Source of the DNA: Streptomyces sp. NBC_01288
GTDB lineage: Bacteria > Actinomycetota > Actinomycetes > Streptomycetales > Streptomycetaceae
Reading direction: 5' to 3'
Assembly (NCBI RefSeq): GCF_035982055.1
Contig: NZ_CP108427.1
Span: 6,137,001-6,201,000, forward strand
Length of the DNA stretch: 64,000 bases
The notes below the pieces were generated by a model. The model was given only the letters and a program-made list of their open reading frames with translations, made no database searches and was not told where the DNA came from. The stretch's first letter is position 1; the number at the start of each line of letters is the position of its first letter. Both the position numbers and the translations under genes were made by a program. Positions 10,129-18,507 of the stretch are shown here, in pieces.

Positions 10129-10809
10129 CTACGGCAGCATCGACACGAGCCCCGTGTCGAGGTCGAAGCGGGCCGCGACGACATGCGCGGAGGTGAAGGC
10201 GGGGTCGGCGCGGATCGCGTCCCGGACCCAGGCCGTGTGGGCCCGCATGGTGTGCTCGGCCCAGTCGCCGGGCAGGGCGCGGGTGCGGCGCGCGGCCGGG
10301 CTGATCTCGTCGACCAGGAGGGCGAGATGACCCGGGACGGGGGCGCCGGTCTCCAGGTGCGCGAGGGTCGCCGCCACCGCGCCGCAGCGCTCGTGGCCGA
10401 GCACCAGCACCAGGGGGATGCGCAGTTCCTCCACCCCGTACTGGATGGACGCGAGCACCGCCTCGTCCAGGACCTCGCCGGCCGTCCTTATGCACAACAG
10501 GTCGCCGAGGCCCTGGTCGAAGACCAGCTCCGGCGGCACCCGGGAGTCGATGCAGCCGACGATCACCGCGAACGGGTGCTGCGCGACGGCCAGTTGGTGA
10601 CGGAGTCGGCGGCTCTCGTCCGGGTGGCGGGAGTGGTCGGTGGCGTAGCGGCGGTTGCCGTCCAGGAGTTCGGCGAGCGCGGCGGGAGCGGTGGTCGGGT
10701 GGGGCGGTGGACCGACGGCGGCGGTGGCGGTCGTAGGGGTGGTCGCGGGTGCGGCGGCCAGCGCGCCGACGGCGGTGGCCGTCAGAAAGGCCCTGCGGTT
10801 CGAGGCCAT
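10129..10809 (-). CDS. secreted beta-carbonic anhydrase
   Basis: 226 aa. The N terminus MASNRRAFLTATAVGALAAA is a twin-arginine-like signal peptide, followed by a Thr/Pro linker. The mature domain has the zinc ligands and catalytic dyad of beta-carbonic anhydrases: CIDSR (Cys, Asp, Arg) and HERCG (His, Cys). It interconverts CO2 and bicarbonate, here probably outside the membrane. It lies 58 nt upstream of the SulP transporter gene on the same strand, suggesting a CO2-hydration plus bicarbonate-uptake pair. Intergenic 10810-10934 shows no other gene. Confidence 0.93.
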   Translation of the reverse strand: MASNRRAFLTATAVGALAAAPATTPTTATAAVGPPPHPTTAPAALAELLDGNRRYATDHSRHPDESRRLRHQLAVAQHPFAVIVGCIDSRVPPELVFDQGLGDLLCIRTAGEVLDEAVLASIQYGVEELRIPLVLVLGHERCGAVAATLAHLETGAPVPGHLALLVDEISPAARRTRALPGDWAEHTMRAHTAWVRDAIRADPAFTSAHVVAARFDLDTGLVSMLP

Positions 10810-10934
10810 GCGTTTCCTCAGGTGGTGAGCGTGAAATCACCCTACGCATGCGCCTAGTTACCCAGAGTGCCGATTTAACGACGCTTGGGTGATTCGTCGT
10901 CAGATCATCGACCGGTCATTACTTCGCCCGGCGA

Positions 10935-11870
10935 CTACTTCGTGATGCCGTGCTGCTTCGCGTACGTGTTCGCCACGTCCTCCGGGTCCTTCTTGTCCTT
11001 GTCCACCTGGCGGTTCAGCTCGGTGAGTTGGGCCGTCGTGAGGAGGTTGCCGAGCCGCGCGAGGGCCTTGCGGACGGTGGGGTCGGCCACGCGGTCGGCG
11101 ATCAGCGGGACGATGTGCTGGCTGGGGATCAGGGTCTTCGGGTCGGTCAGGACGACCCAGTCGTTGGCCTTGATGTCGGTGTCGGTGGTGAACAGGTTCG
11201 CCACGTCCACATCGCCCTTCTTCAGCGCGCCCTTCACCAACGGCCCGTCGGAATCAAGGGACTTGAACTCCTTGAACTCCACGCCGTACACGTCCTTCAG
11301 TCCTACGACGCCCACCTGACGGGTCTTCACCTCGGCGGAGGCGCCGAGGGTCAGCTTGCCGTTGTGCTTCGCCAGGTCGGCCAGTGAGGTGAGGCCGTAC
11401 TTCCTGGCGGTCGCGCGGGTGACGACGAAGCAGTCCGCGTCCTCGGCGATGCCGTAGGGCAGGACCTGGAGGCCGGAGGGGAGGGCGAGGGTGAGGGCGT
11501 TCTGCATCTCGCCCGCCTCCGCGACCTTGGACTTGGGCTGGAGGTAGGTGAGCAGGGAGCCCTGGTACTCGGGGAGGAGGTCGATGTCGCCGCTCTTGAG
11601 AGCGGGGAAGACGATCTCGCGGGTGCCGAGGTTGGGGCGGACCTTGACCTTCACGCCGGCCGCTTCGAGGGCGGCGGCGTAGAGGTAGCCGAGGACCTGG
11701 TTCTCGGTGAAGTTGGCGGTGCCGATGGTGACGCCGTTCTTGCTGGAGGCGCTGCCACCGCCGCTGGAGCCCCCGCCGTCGAGCGAGGTGACGCCGCTCG
11801 CGCAGGAGGACAGGACGGGGACGGCGACGGCCGTTCCGGCGAGGGCGCCGAGGAGGGTGCGACGGTTCAT
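10935..11870 (-). CDS. OpuC/ProX-type quaternary-amine ABC transporter, solute-binding lipoprotein
   Basis: 311 aa. The signal peptide ends in a lipobox-like LSSCASG, followed by a Ser/Gly linker. The domain (VTIGTANFTENQVLGYLYAAAL, GDIDLLPEYQGSLL, ASAEVKTRQVGVVGLKDVYG) is that of the glycine-betaine/carnitine/choline-binding family. Last gene of a four-gene operon; its ATG lies 19 nt past the stop of the second permease, with GGGA 8 nt upstream. It delivers a quaternary amine to the permeases at the outer face of the membrane. The aromatic-cage residues that would define the ligand cannot be judged without alignment. Confidence 0.93.
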   Translation of the reverse strand: MNRRTLLGALAGTAVAVPVLSSCASGVTSLDGGGSSGGGSASSKNGVTIGTANFTENQVLGYLYAAALEAAGVKVKVRPNLGTREIVFPALKSGDIDLLPEYQGSLLTYLQPKSKVAEAGEMQNALTLALPSGLQVLPYGIAEDADCFVVTRATARKYGLTSLADLAKHNGKLTLGASAEVKTRQVGVVGLKDVYGVEFKEFKSLDSDGPLVKGALKKGDVDVANLFTTDTDIKANDWVVLTDPKTLIPSQHIVPLIADRVADPTVRKALARLGNLLTTAQLTELNRQVDKDKKDPEDVANTYAKQHGITK

Positions 11871-11889
11871 TTCGGGGTTCCCGGTTTCC

Positions 11890-12552
11890 CTAGGCGGTGC
11901 GGTGGCGGAAGAGGAAGCGCTGGAGGCCGGAGAGGCCGAGGTCCAGGACGATGGCCACGACGGCGACGAGCACCGCACCGCCGAGCACCTGCACGAGGTC
12001 GCGCTGGGCGAGTCCGTCGAAGACGAAGCGGCCGAGGCCCCCGAAGGAGACGTACGCGGCGACGGTTGCCGTGGAGACCACCTGGATGAGCGCGAGCCGC
12101 AGGCCGGTCATGATCAGGGGGAGCGCGAGGGGCAACTCGACCTGGAAGAGGACCTGGTGGCCGCGCATGCCCTGCCCGCGTGCCGCGTCCTTCACGTCCG
12201 GGTCCACGGCCGTCATGCCGGCGTAGGTGTTCGTCACGATCGACGGGACCGCGAGGGCGACCAGCGCGATGTACACCGGCCACATGGACAGGCCGCTGGC
12301 GAGGAAGACGAGGACGACCAGGCCGACGGTCGGCAGGGCGCGGCCGAAGGAGGCGAGGTTGATCGCGAGGAACGCGCCCTTGCCGGTGTGGCCGATCAGC
12401 AGGCCGAGCGGGAGGCCGATCGCGGCGGCGATGAGGGTCGCGAGGAGCGAGTACTGGAGGTGCTCGGCGAGGCGGTGCGCGATGCCGTCCGTACCGGCCC
12501 ACTGGGAGCCGCTGGTCAGCCACTTGCCGAGGTTCTTGAAGAGTTCGAACAT
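11890..12552 (-). CDS. OpuC-type ABC transporter permease (second)
   Basis: 220 aa, five to six membrane segments, with the permease loop MTAVDPDVKDAARGQGMRG that contacts the ATPase. Its ATG overlaps the stop of the preceding permease in a TGATG junction, showing translational coupling, so the shorter start is preferred over an upstream GTG. It pairs with the permease at 12552-13193 to form the channel. Confidence 0.93.
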   Translation of the reverse strand: MFELFKNLGKWLTSGSQWAGTDGIAHRLAEHLQYSLLATLIAAAIGLPLGLLIGHTGKGAFLAINLASFGRALPTVGLVVLVFLASGLSMWPVYIALVALAVPSIVTNTYAGMTAVDPDVKDAARGQGMRGHQVLFQVELPLALPLIMTGLRLALIQVVSTATVAAYVSFGGLGRFVFDGLAQRDLVQVLGGAVLVAVVAIVLDLGLSGLQRFLFRHRTA

Positions 12553-13193
12553 CAGGCTCGCCGCCTCTTCCACGGGGTGAGTACGTACTGGAGGGCGACC
12601 AGGGCCGCGTCCGCGACCACGGCGAGCAGCAGGGTGAGGACCACTCCCACGATCACCGGCGTCGGGAAGTCACGCTGGAAGCCGTCGGTGAAGAGCTGGC
12701 CGAGGCCGCCGTCGCCGATGTAGGTCGCGACCGAGACGAGGGAGATCGACATGACGGTCGCGATGCGGACGCCGGCCATGATCACCGGGAGCGCGAGGGG
12801 GAGTTCGACGGTGAGGAGCGTGCGCAGGGGGCGCGTACCCATCGCCTTCGCGGCCTCCTTCGTCTTCGCGGGCACCGAGTCGAGGCCCTCGACCGTGTTC
12901 CGCAGCAGCACGACCAGCGTGTAGACCGTCAGGCCGATCACGGTCGTGGTGCGGGTCAGGCCGCTGATCGGGAGGAGCAGCACGAAGATCGCGATCGACG
13001 GGATCGTGAAGAGGACGTTCGACAGGCCGAGCAGAAAGCCTCGGAGCGGCCGGACTCGATGGGCGACCACGGCCAGCGGTAGCGAGATCAGCAGGCCGAA
13101 GAAGACGGCGGTCATCGCGGCCTGGAGGTGCGAGAGCGTGAGGCTGGTGAGGTCGTCGGTGTGGTCGCCTATCCACGACCAGTCGATGGTCAC
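12552..13193 (-). CDS. OpuC-type ABC transporter permease (first)
   Basis: 213 aa beginning VTIDWSWIGDHTDDLTSLTL, with five to six hydrophobic segments and the EAA-type loop VPAKTKEAAKAMGTRPLRTL. The GTG start at 13193 overlaps the ATPase stop by 4 nt (GTGA), which fixes the start and shows coupled translation. It is homologous to the following permease, as usual in OpuC-type heterodimeric importers. Confidence 0.93.
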   Translation of the reverse strand: MTIDWSWIGDHTDDLTSLTLSHLQAAMTAVFFGLLISLPLAVVAHRVRPLRGFLLGLSNVLFTIPSIAIFVLLLPISGLTRTTTVIGLTVYTLVVLLRNTVEGLDSVPAKTKEAAKAMGTRPLRTLLTVELPLALPVIMAGVRIATVMSISLVSVATYIGDGGLGQLFTDGFQRDFPTPVIVGVVLTLLLAVVADAALVALQYVLTPWKRRRA

Positions 13194-14224
13194 GCCGCCA
13201 CTCGCGCTTCCGCATGGACCTGGCCCGCGTGGGTGTGGATGTCGTCGCGGGAGGAGACGCCGGTGAGGACGCCGGCCGCGTCGACGCGGGCGATCAGGCC
13301 GTTCGGGGAGGCGACGGACTCGTTGAGGGCGGCGAGGAGGGAGTCGCCGTCCGTCAGGGGTCGTACGGGTATCTCGGCGTCCTTCGCCGCCCAGTGGAGG
13401 GGCTTGCGCGCCTCGTCCACGACCAGGGTCCAGGTGCCGCCCTCGGGGGCCGGGCCCTGCGGGACCTCGGCGAGGGTCTTCAGGGAGAGCAGCTTGAGGC
13501 CGCGTTCGGCGCCGAGGAAGTCGGCGACGAAGTCGTCGGCCGGGCGGGCGAGGAGTTCGGCGGGGGCCGCGCACTGGACGAGGTGACCGCCGGTGCGGAA
13601 GATCGCGATGCGGTCGCCGAGCCGTACGGCTTCGTCGACGTCGTGCGTGACGAAGACGATGGTCTTGTTCAACTCCTTCTGGAGCCTGAGCAGTTCGTCC
13701 TGGAGCTGGGTGCGCACGACCGGGTCTACGGCGCCGAACGGCTCGTCCATCAGCAGCACCGGCGGGTCGGCGGCGAGCGCGCGGGCCACGCCGACGCGCT
13801 GCTGCTGGCCGCCGGAGAGCTGGTGCGGGTACCGCTTCCCGGCGTCGGCGGCGAGCCCGACGGTCTCAAGGAGTTCGGCGGCGCGGGCCCTGGCCTTCTT
13901 CCGTCCGTGGCCCAGGAGCAGCGGCACGGTGGCGATGTTGTCGAGGACGGTGCGGTGCGGGAAGAGCCCCGACTGCTGGATGACGTACCCGATGGAGCGG
14001 CGCAGTTCGGCCGCGTCCTGTTGGGTGACGTCCTTGCCGCCGACCTTGATGACGCCCGAGGTCGGGTCGATCATCCGGTTGATCATCCGAAGGGTGGTCG
14101 TCTTGCCGCAACCGGAGGAACCGACCAGTACGGTGACCCCGCCTTCCGGCATCTCCAGGGAGAGGTCGTGAACTGCTGTCGTGCCGTTGGGGAAGCGTTT
14201 GTGGACCGCGTCGAACTGGATCAT
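13190..14224 (-). CDS. OpuC/ProV-type ABC transporter ATP-binding protein
   Basis: 344 aa. Walker A GSSGCGKTTTLR, Q-loop VIQQSGLFPH, signature LSGGQQQRVGVARAL, Walker B VLLMDEPFGAVD and H-loop THDVDEA are intact. The C-terminal 100 residues form a degenerate CBS-like region, as in osmoprotectant importers where it senses ionic strength. First gene of the operon (ATPase, permease, permease, binding protein). It is divergent from the ammonia-lyase-like gene with 142 bp between starts, and a palindrome at 14243-14260 lies just upstream. Confidence 0.95.
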   Translation of the reverse strand: MIQFDAVHKRFPNGTTAVHDLSLEMPEGGVTVLVGSSGCGKTTTLRMINRMIDPTSGVIKVGGKDVTQQDAAELRRSIGYVIQQSGLFPHRTVLDNIATVPLLLGHGRKKARARAAELLETVGLAADAGKRYPHQLSGGQQQRVGVARALAADPPVLLMDEPFGAVDPVVRTQLQDELLRLQKELNKTIVFVTHDVDEAVRLGDRIAIFRTGGHLVQCAAPAELLARPADDFVADFLGAERGLKLLSLKTLAEVPQGPAPEGGTWTLVVDEARKPLHWAAKDAEIPVRPLTDGDSLLAALNESVASPNGLIARVDAAGVLTGVSSRDDIHTHAGQVHAEARVAA

Positions 14225-14242
14225 GAGTTGTCCCTTGCCCGG

Positions 14243-14260
14243 CTGTATAACGTCATGCAG
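14243..14260. promoter_or_regulatory. candidate operator palindrome
   Basis: CTGTATAACGTCATGCAG is a two-fold symmetric site: 14 of 18 positions match the reverse complement, with half-site CTGNATNAC. It lies 19 nt upstream of the ABC operon start and about 107 nt upstream of the lyase-like gene. It is well placed to control the divergent pair and could be read by the RpiR-family protein encoded at 15902-16834. No binding evidence exists here. Confidence 0.5.
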
Positions 14261-14366
14261 AGTTCTCGGTGTCTGAATAGTTTGTCAATGTCTCCGCGTT
14301 AATCCGAAGTAACGGATGCCCGGCAGGCAAGATCGAGTGTCCTGATTGAGGGGAGTTCGTCGACTT

Positions 14367-15905
14367 ATGTCGTCTCAGATCGTGGACGCCTCCGATGTGG
14401 CGCTGTCCGGAGGCACCGATCTGGTCGTCCTCGACGGGGTCGGCTTCGGGGTCACCGACGTCGTACGCCTCGCCGACGGGGACGCCCGCCCGGTCCCCGG
14501 CACCGACGCGATGAAGCGCGCGACCGAGTCCTGGGACGCGGCCCGCCAGATCGCCGCGACCGGCCGCGTCTACGGCCGCTCGACCGGCGTCGGCGCCAAC
14601 CGGAACGAAGACGTGCCCACGGAGGCGGCCGCCGAGCACGGGTTGAGGTTGTTGCGCAGCCATGCCGGCGCGATCGGCGACGAGCTCCCGGCGCGGGAGG
14701 TCCGGGCGATGCTCGCGGTCCGCGCGAACCAGTTGCTGGCGGGGGGCGCGGGGCTACGGCCGACGGTCGTCACGGCGCTGTGCGAGGCGCTGGAGAACGG
14801 GGTGTATCCGGTCGTCAACGAGTTCGGGTCGGTGGGGACGGGGGACATCGCGGCGCTGGCTCAGGTGGGGTTGGCGCTGGTGGGGGAGCATCCTTGGCGG
14901 AGCGTCTTCGGTGGTCCCGGTCTTGCGGGCGTCCCCGAGCCCCAACCCCTCGACAACAACGACGCGTTGGCGATGATCAGCAGCAACGCCCTCACCCTCG
15001 GCCAATCCGCCCTCGCCCTGCACGAGTTGCGGGGGCTGATCGGGGCGACCCAGGTCGTCGGGGCGCTCTCCCTCCTCGCCGTCGACGGGTCGCACGAGCC
15101 GTTCGCCGCGCCCGTGCACGCCGCTCGGCCGCACCGGGGTTCGACCGAAGTCGCCCGGCGCATGCGGGAGTTGATCGGGGCCGCCGACCGGCCCACCCCA
15201 CCCCTCGGGCGGATTCAGGACCCGTACGGGTTCCGGTGTCTGCCGCAGATCCACGGTCCCGCGCATGACGCGGCGGACGCGTTGGAGGCGGTGCTCGCGA
15301 TCGAGATCAACGCCGCCGCCGAGAACCCCTTCATCTCCGCCGAGGACATGACCGCCTACCACCACGGCGGTTTCTACCAGGCCCAACTCGTCCTCGCCCT
15401 GGACCACTTCAGGCTCGCGCTCACCCAGGTCGCCCGGCTGTCGACGTCCCGGCTCTCCTCGCTGAACGAGCCCGCGTTCACCCGCCTCAAGCCGTTCCTC
15501 GCGGACAACGAGGCCGCGTCTTCCGGGGTGATGATCCTGGAGTACGCCGCTGCCGCCGCCCTCGGCGACCTGCGCGCGTTCTCGGCTCCCGCCTCGCTCG
15601 GCCACGCTGTACTCTCCCGGGGCGTCGAGGAACAGGCCAGCTTCGCCTCGCTCGCCGCACGTCAGACACTGCGCGCCTGCCGCGCGTACCGTCTCGTCGT
15701 CGGCTGCGAACTGGTCGCCGCCGTACGGGCGTTGCGCCAGCGCGACCTGCGGCCCGACCCGGAACTCCCGGTCGGCCGCGCGCTGGAGCTGGCCGAATCG
15801 GTGCTCGACGACGAGACGGCGGACCGGCCGCTCACGGACGATGTGACGGCGGCGGCGGGACTGCTGGACCGGTTCACCGAGATCTGGAGGGGGAGCACGT
15901 CATGA
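14367..15905 (+). CDS. histidine ammonia-lyase-like protein lacking the MIO triad
   Basis: 512 aa, the length and order of the aromatic amino acid lyase family: Tyr69 in VYGRSTGVGAN (normally YGxNTGFG), IQDPYGFRCLPQIHG (normally QDPYSLRCxPQVxG with Tyr and Arg), and SLASLAARQ-like C-terminal segments. The MIO-forming motif, normally GSVGASGDLAPLA, reads GSVGTGDIAALA at residues 154-165, so Ala-Ser is replaced by one Thr. The later ASENK-type Glu region reads AALGDLRAF, so the usual Glu is also missing. It is probably not a standard histidine ammonia-lyase. Family members that eliminate trimethylamine from histidine betaines do not need MIO, and the divergent betaine-type importer fits that. 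It is translationally coupled to the RpiR gene. Confidence 0.85.
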   Translation: MSSQIVDASDVALSGGTDLVVLDGVGFGVTDVVRLADGDARPVPGTDAMKRATESWDAARQIAATGRVYGRSTGVGANRNEDVPTEAAAEHGLRLLRSHAGAIGDELPAREVRAMLAVRANQLLAGGAGLRPTVVTALCEALENGVYPVVNEFGSVGTGDIAALAQVGLALVGEHPWRSVFGGPGLAGVPEPQPLDNNDALAMISSNALTLGQSALALHELRGLIGATQVVGALSLLAVDGSHEPFAAPVHAARPHRGSTEVARRMRELIGAADRPTPPLGRIQDPYGFRCLPQIHGPAHDAADALEAVLAIEINAAAENPFISAEDMTAYHHGGFYQAQLVLALDHFRLALTQVARLSTSRLSSLNEPAFTRLKPFLADNEAASSGVMILEYAAAAALGDLRAFSAPASLGHAVLSRGVEEQASFASLAARQTLRACRAYRLVVGCELVAAVRALRQRDLRPDPELPVGRALELAESVLDDETADRPLTDDVTAAAGLLDRFTEIWRGSTS

Positions 15906-16834
15906 GCGTGGACAGGAGTGTGGACGGGATGGTGGAGGGGAACGCGGATGCGGGCATGGACTCGGGCGTGGACTCGGCCGTGGACAGGAGTGTGGGTGTG
16001 ACCGACAGCCCGGCCGCACGGCTACAGGCGCTCTTCGAGGGGCACCGGCTCACGCCGACCCAGCGGCGCATCGCGCACAGCATGGTGCGCCGCGCCGCCG
16101 ACGTGCCGTTCCTCTCCAGCGTCGAACTCGCCGAACTCGCCGGCGTCAGCCAGCCCTCCGTGACCCGTTTCGCGGTCGCCCTCGGCTTCGACGGCTACCC
16201 GGCGCTGCGCAAACACCTCCGCGAGGTCGCGCCCGCCGAGTCGGCCCCGGACACCGCGTCGTACAACGAGTACCAGCAGGCCGTAGAGGCCGAGATCGAG
16301 AACCTGAAGCACCTCGCCGAGATACTGGCCGACCCCCGGCCGGTCGCCAAGGCCGGCCGGCTGCTCGCCGCCTCGCGCCCGCTGCCCGTCCTCGGCCTGC
16401 GCGCGGCGGCCTCCCAGGCGTACGGCTTCGCGTACTTCGCCGCCAAGGTCCATCCGGACGTACGGCTGCTCAACGAGGGCGGCACGATGATCCACGACCG
16501 GATCGACGCGGCCGTCCGGGCCGGCGCCACCACCCTGCTCTGCTTCGCGCTGCCCCGGCACCCGCGCGAGGTCGTCGACACGCTGGCGTACGCGAGGGAG
16601 GCGGGCCTGACCGTCGTCACCGTCGCGGACTCGGCGTTCGCCCCGGTCGCCAAGGTCTCCGACCTGCTGATCCCGGCCGCCGTCGGCACCGGCCTCGCCT
16701 TCGACACGGCCTGCGCGCCGATGCTGCTGGGCCGGGTGCTGTTGGAGGCGATGTGCGACGACCTGCCGGACGCGCAGGCGAGGCTGGAGGAGTTCGACGC
16801 GCGGGCGGCGGCGCGGGGGCTGTTCGTGGAGTGA
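15902..16834 (+). CDS. RpiR/MurR-family transcriptional regulator (HTH + SIS)
   Basis: 310 aa. After about 35 low-complexity residues (repeated SVDRSV and GVDSAVDRS) come the HTH_6 domain (FLSSVELAELAGVSQPSVTR) and a SIS sugar-phosphate-type domain (PLPVLGLRAAASQAYGFAYF, TLLCFALPRHPREVVDTL). The ATG overlaps the lyase stop by 4 nt (ATGA), so both are made from one message. RpiR proteins usually respond to phosphorylated sugars, but in catabolic operons they sense pathway intermediates. It may control the lyase and the divergent importer through the palindrome at 14243-14260. Confidence 0.92.
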   Translation: MSVDRSVDGMVEGNADAGMDSGVDSAVDRSVGVTDSPAARLQALFEGHRLTPTQRRIAHSMVRRAADVPFLSSVELAELAGVSQPSVTRFAVALGFDGYPALRKHLREVAPAESAPDTASYNEYQQAVEAEIENLKHLAEILADPRPVAKAGRLLAASRPLPVLGLRAAASQAYGFAYFAAKVHPDVRLLNEGGTMIHDRIDAAVRAGATTLLCFALPRHPREVVDTLAYAREAGLTVVTVADSAFAPVAKVSDLLIPAAVGTGLAFDTACAPMLLGRVLLEAMCDDLPDAQARLEEFDARAAARGLFVE

Positions 16835-16934
16835 GACGCCCCGTCCCGTCCGGTGTCTTCTCAGACTCGTCTCACGTTCGCTCACTAGTCTCCCCGCCGG
16901 ACAGAACTGTGCCGGCACGACCAGGAGGCGGGAC

Positions 16935-17528
16935 GTGGCACGCGGAGATCGCAGAGTCCAGGGGCTGGCCCGAGTGGCAGTCGTCGTACGGGCCGGAGCC
17001 GCCCCGATGTGGTGGTTCGGGGTGCTCGCGGCGGGTGTCGGGGTGCTGCTGCCCGGTATCACCGGGCGCCGGATCGGGGTGATGGCCGGGGCCGCGCTGT
17101 TCATTCTCGCGGCGGCCGTGGTGTCGTACACGCGCCGCGGGCGCTACAACGCGCTGGCCCGCGGTGCCGCCCGGGCCGGGAAGCACGACGTGCTCCAGGA
17201 CCGCGCGGTGAGCACCCGGAACTGGCGCCGCGCCCACCGCTGGTGGCTCGTCCTCGCCTTCGCCCTCGCGCTGGCCGGCGGGTTCGCCGTGCCCGCGGCG
17301 GGCGGGATGCTGCTCGCCGGTGCCGGTACCGGGCTGCGACTGAAAGCCGCCTGGCTGGGTCGCCGTGAACGCGCCGACGACGTCCTGCTGTGGATCCGCG
17401 TGGACTGGCTGGACAAGCGCGACGGCGCCCCCGCCGGCAAGCCGGTCAAGGGCTACCGCTCCACCGGCATCGCCGCGGGCGACGCGACCCCGGGCGGGGC
17501 GCGCCGCCGCAGCGACGTCTTCGCCTGA
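16935..17528 (+). CDS. conserved actinobacterial membrane protein
   Basis: 197 aa with about four hydrophobic segments (WWFGVLAAGVGVLLPGI, GVMAGAALFILAAAVVSY, WLVLAFALALAGGFAVP, GGMLLAGAGTGLRL) and basic loops. AGGAGG lies 6 nt before the GTG, fixing the start. It follows the RpiR gene by 100 nt and converges with the Roadblock gene at 17537, with 8 bp between stops. I recognise no function. Confidence 0.8.
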   Translation: MARGDRRVQGLARVAVVVRAGAAPMWWFGVLAAGVGVLLPGITGRRIGVMAGAALFILAAAVVSYTRRGRYNALARGAARAGKHDVLQDRAVSTRNWRRAHRWWLVLAFALALAGGFAVPAAGGMLLAGAGTGLRLKAAWLGRRERADDVLLWIRVDWLDKRDGAPAGKPVKGYRSTGIAAGDATPGGARRRSDVFA

Positions 17529-17536
17529 CCGGGGGC

Positions 17537-17911
17537 CTATACCTCCAGGTCCGTCTCGATCTTCTTCAACTGGTGCCTGGCCATCGCCAGGTTGGCCCGG
17601 TTGGAGTCCAGGACCAGGTAGAGGAAGAGGCCGTTGCCGCCGCGTCCCTTGATCAGGCGGATCAGGTGGTACTGGCTGGACAGCGTGATCAGGATGTCCT
17701 CGATCTCGCCCTTCAGGCCGAGGTGTTCCATCGTGCGCAGCTTGGAGCGCACGACGTCGGTGTTCCCGGCGGCGGCGACGCCGAGGTCGAAGGTCTTGCT
17801 GCCGCCCATCGTGCCGAGCGCCATACCGCTGGTGTAGTCGACGAGCGCGACCCCGGTCGCGCCCTCGATGGAGGTCAGCGCCTCTTTGAGGGAGGTTTCG
17901 GTGTTGGCCAT
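17537..17911 (-). CDS. Roadblock/LC7-type small protein A
   Basis: 124 aa, AAAGGAG 7 nt before the ATG. The sequence LKEALTSIEGATGVALVDYT followed by SGMALG, and later DILITLSSQYHLIRLIKG, gives the alpha/beta pattern of small Roadblock/LC7-like proteins. These usually partner small GTPases or form dimers. It is clearly paralogous to the 19323-19721 product (ALVDYTSGMALG versus ALVDWTSGLALG). Last gene of a four-gene minus-strand operon. Confidence 0.8.
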   Translation of the reverse strand: MANTETSLKEALTSIEGATGVALVDYTSGMALGTMGGSKTFDLGVAAAGNTDVVRSKLRTMEHLGLKGEIEDILITLSSQYHLIRLIKGRGGNGLFLYLVLDSNRANLAMARHQLKKIETDLEV

Positions 17912-17933
17912 GACAGTGCTCCTTTGGTTCCGT

Positions 17934-18473
17934 TCAACTTTCCGTGGTGGTACGCGCGTTGGTGCCTGTGGTGGTGCGTGGTGCGCGCGCTGTTCTCGTT
18001 CGTGCGGTGGTGGTTTTCGGGGGCGCCTTGGCGGGCGGCGCCGGGTCGGTCCGTTCCTCGGGCACGACGGCTTCGGTCTCTGCCTTCTCTGCCGCGACAG
18101 CCGCCTCGGCGTCGACCAGTTCTCCGATCCGGGCCCCCGCGCGGCGGCCCTCCAGCAGCAGCCGGCCGACATGGACCCGGTCCTGGGCGAGCACGGTCAG
18201 CACGGCGCCGCGGCCCGCCGCGTAGGTCGCGACATAGCCGTAGACCCCGCGCACGATCAGCTCGCGGAAGTCGCCCTGCCCGGTCGCGTCCGCCATCCGT
18301 ACGGCCACGCCGAGCGCCGTCACGGTGAGCGCGGCCACCCGCTCCGGCTCGACGCCCGGGGTGTCCTGCGCCAGGACGAGACCGTCGACGCCCGTCGCCA
18401 GCGCCCCGGTCAGCTGGGGCACGCGGGCTCTCAACCGGCGCAGCTCGTCGAGGATCTCTGCCTCGGAGGCCAT
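17934..18473 (-). CDS. Roadblock/LC7 domain protein with basic tail
   Basis: 179 aa, GAGGAG 7 nt before the ATG at 18473. Residues 1-115 (ILDELRRLRARVPQLTGALA, VDGLVLAQDTPG, AVLTVLAQDRVHVGRLL) match MglB/CvnB-type Roadblock domains. The remainder is an Ala/Glu linker and a Thr/Arg/Lys-rich tail that could bind nucleic acid or membrane. In Streptomyces conservons such a protein sits between a sensor kinase and a GTPase, but neither is present here. 22 nt separate it from the downstream Roadblock gene. Confidence 0.85.
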   Translation of the reverse strand: MASEAEILDELRRLRARVPQLTGALATGVDGLVLAQDTPGVEPERVAALTVTALGVAVRMADATGQGDFRELIVRGVYGYVATYAAGRGAVLTVLAQDRVHVGRLLLEGRRAGARIGELVDAEAAVAAEKAETEAVVPEERTDPAPPAKAPPKTTTARTRTARAPRTTTGTNARTTTES

Positions 18474-18507
18474 CGGCTCTCTCCTCTCGGCGCGTGCTCG
18501 CTGCCAC

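Noticed and set aside
8085..10196. Plus-strand frame of 703 codons opposite the SulP gene
   Set aside because: Antisense shadow; Arg/Gly/Gln-rich with no domains.
14367..15905. Calling the lyase-like gene hutH because of the nearby hut operon
   Set aside because: The MIO-forming Ala-Ser-Gly is missing, the gene is separated by the Roadblock cluster, and it is linked to a betaine importer instead.
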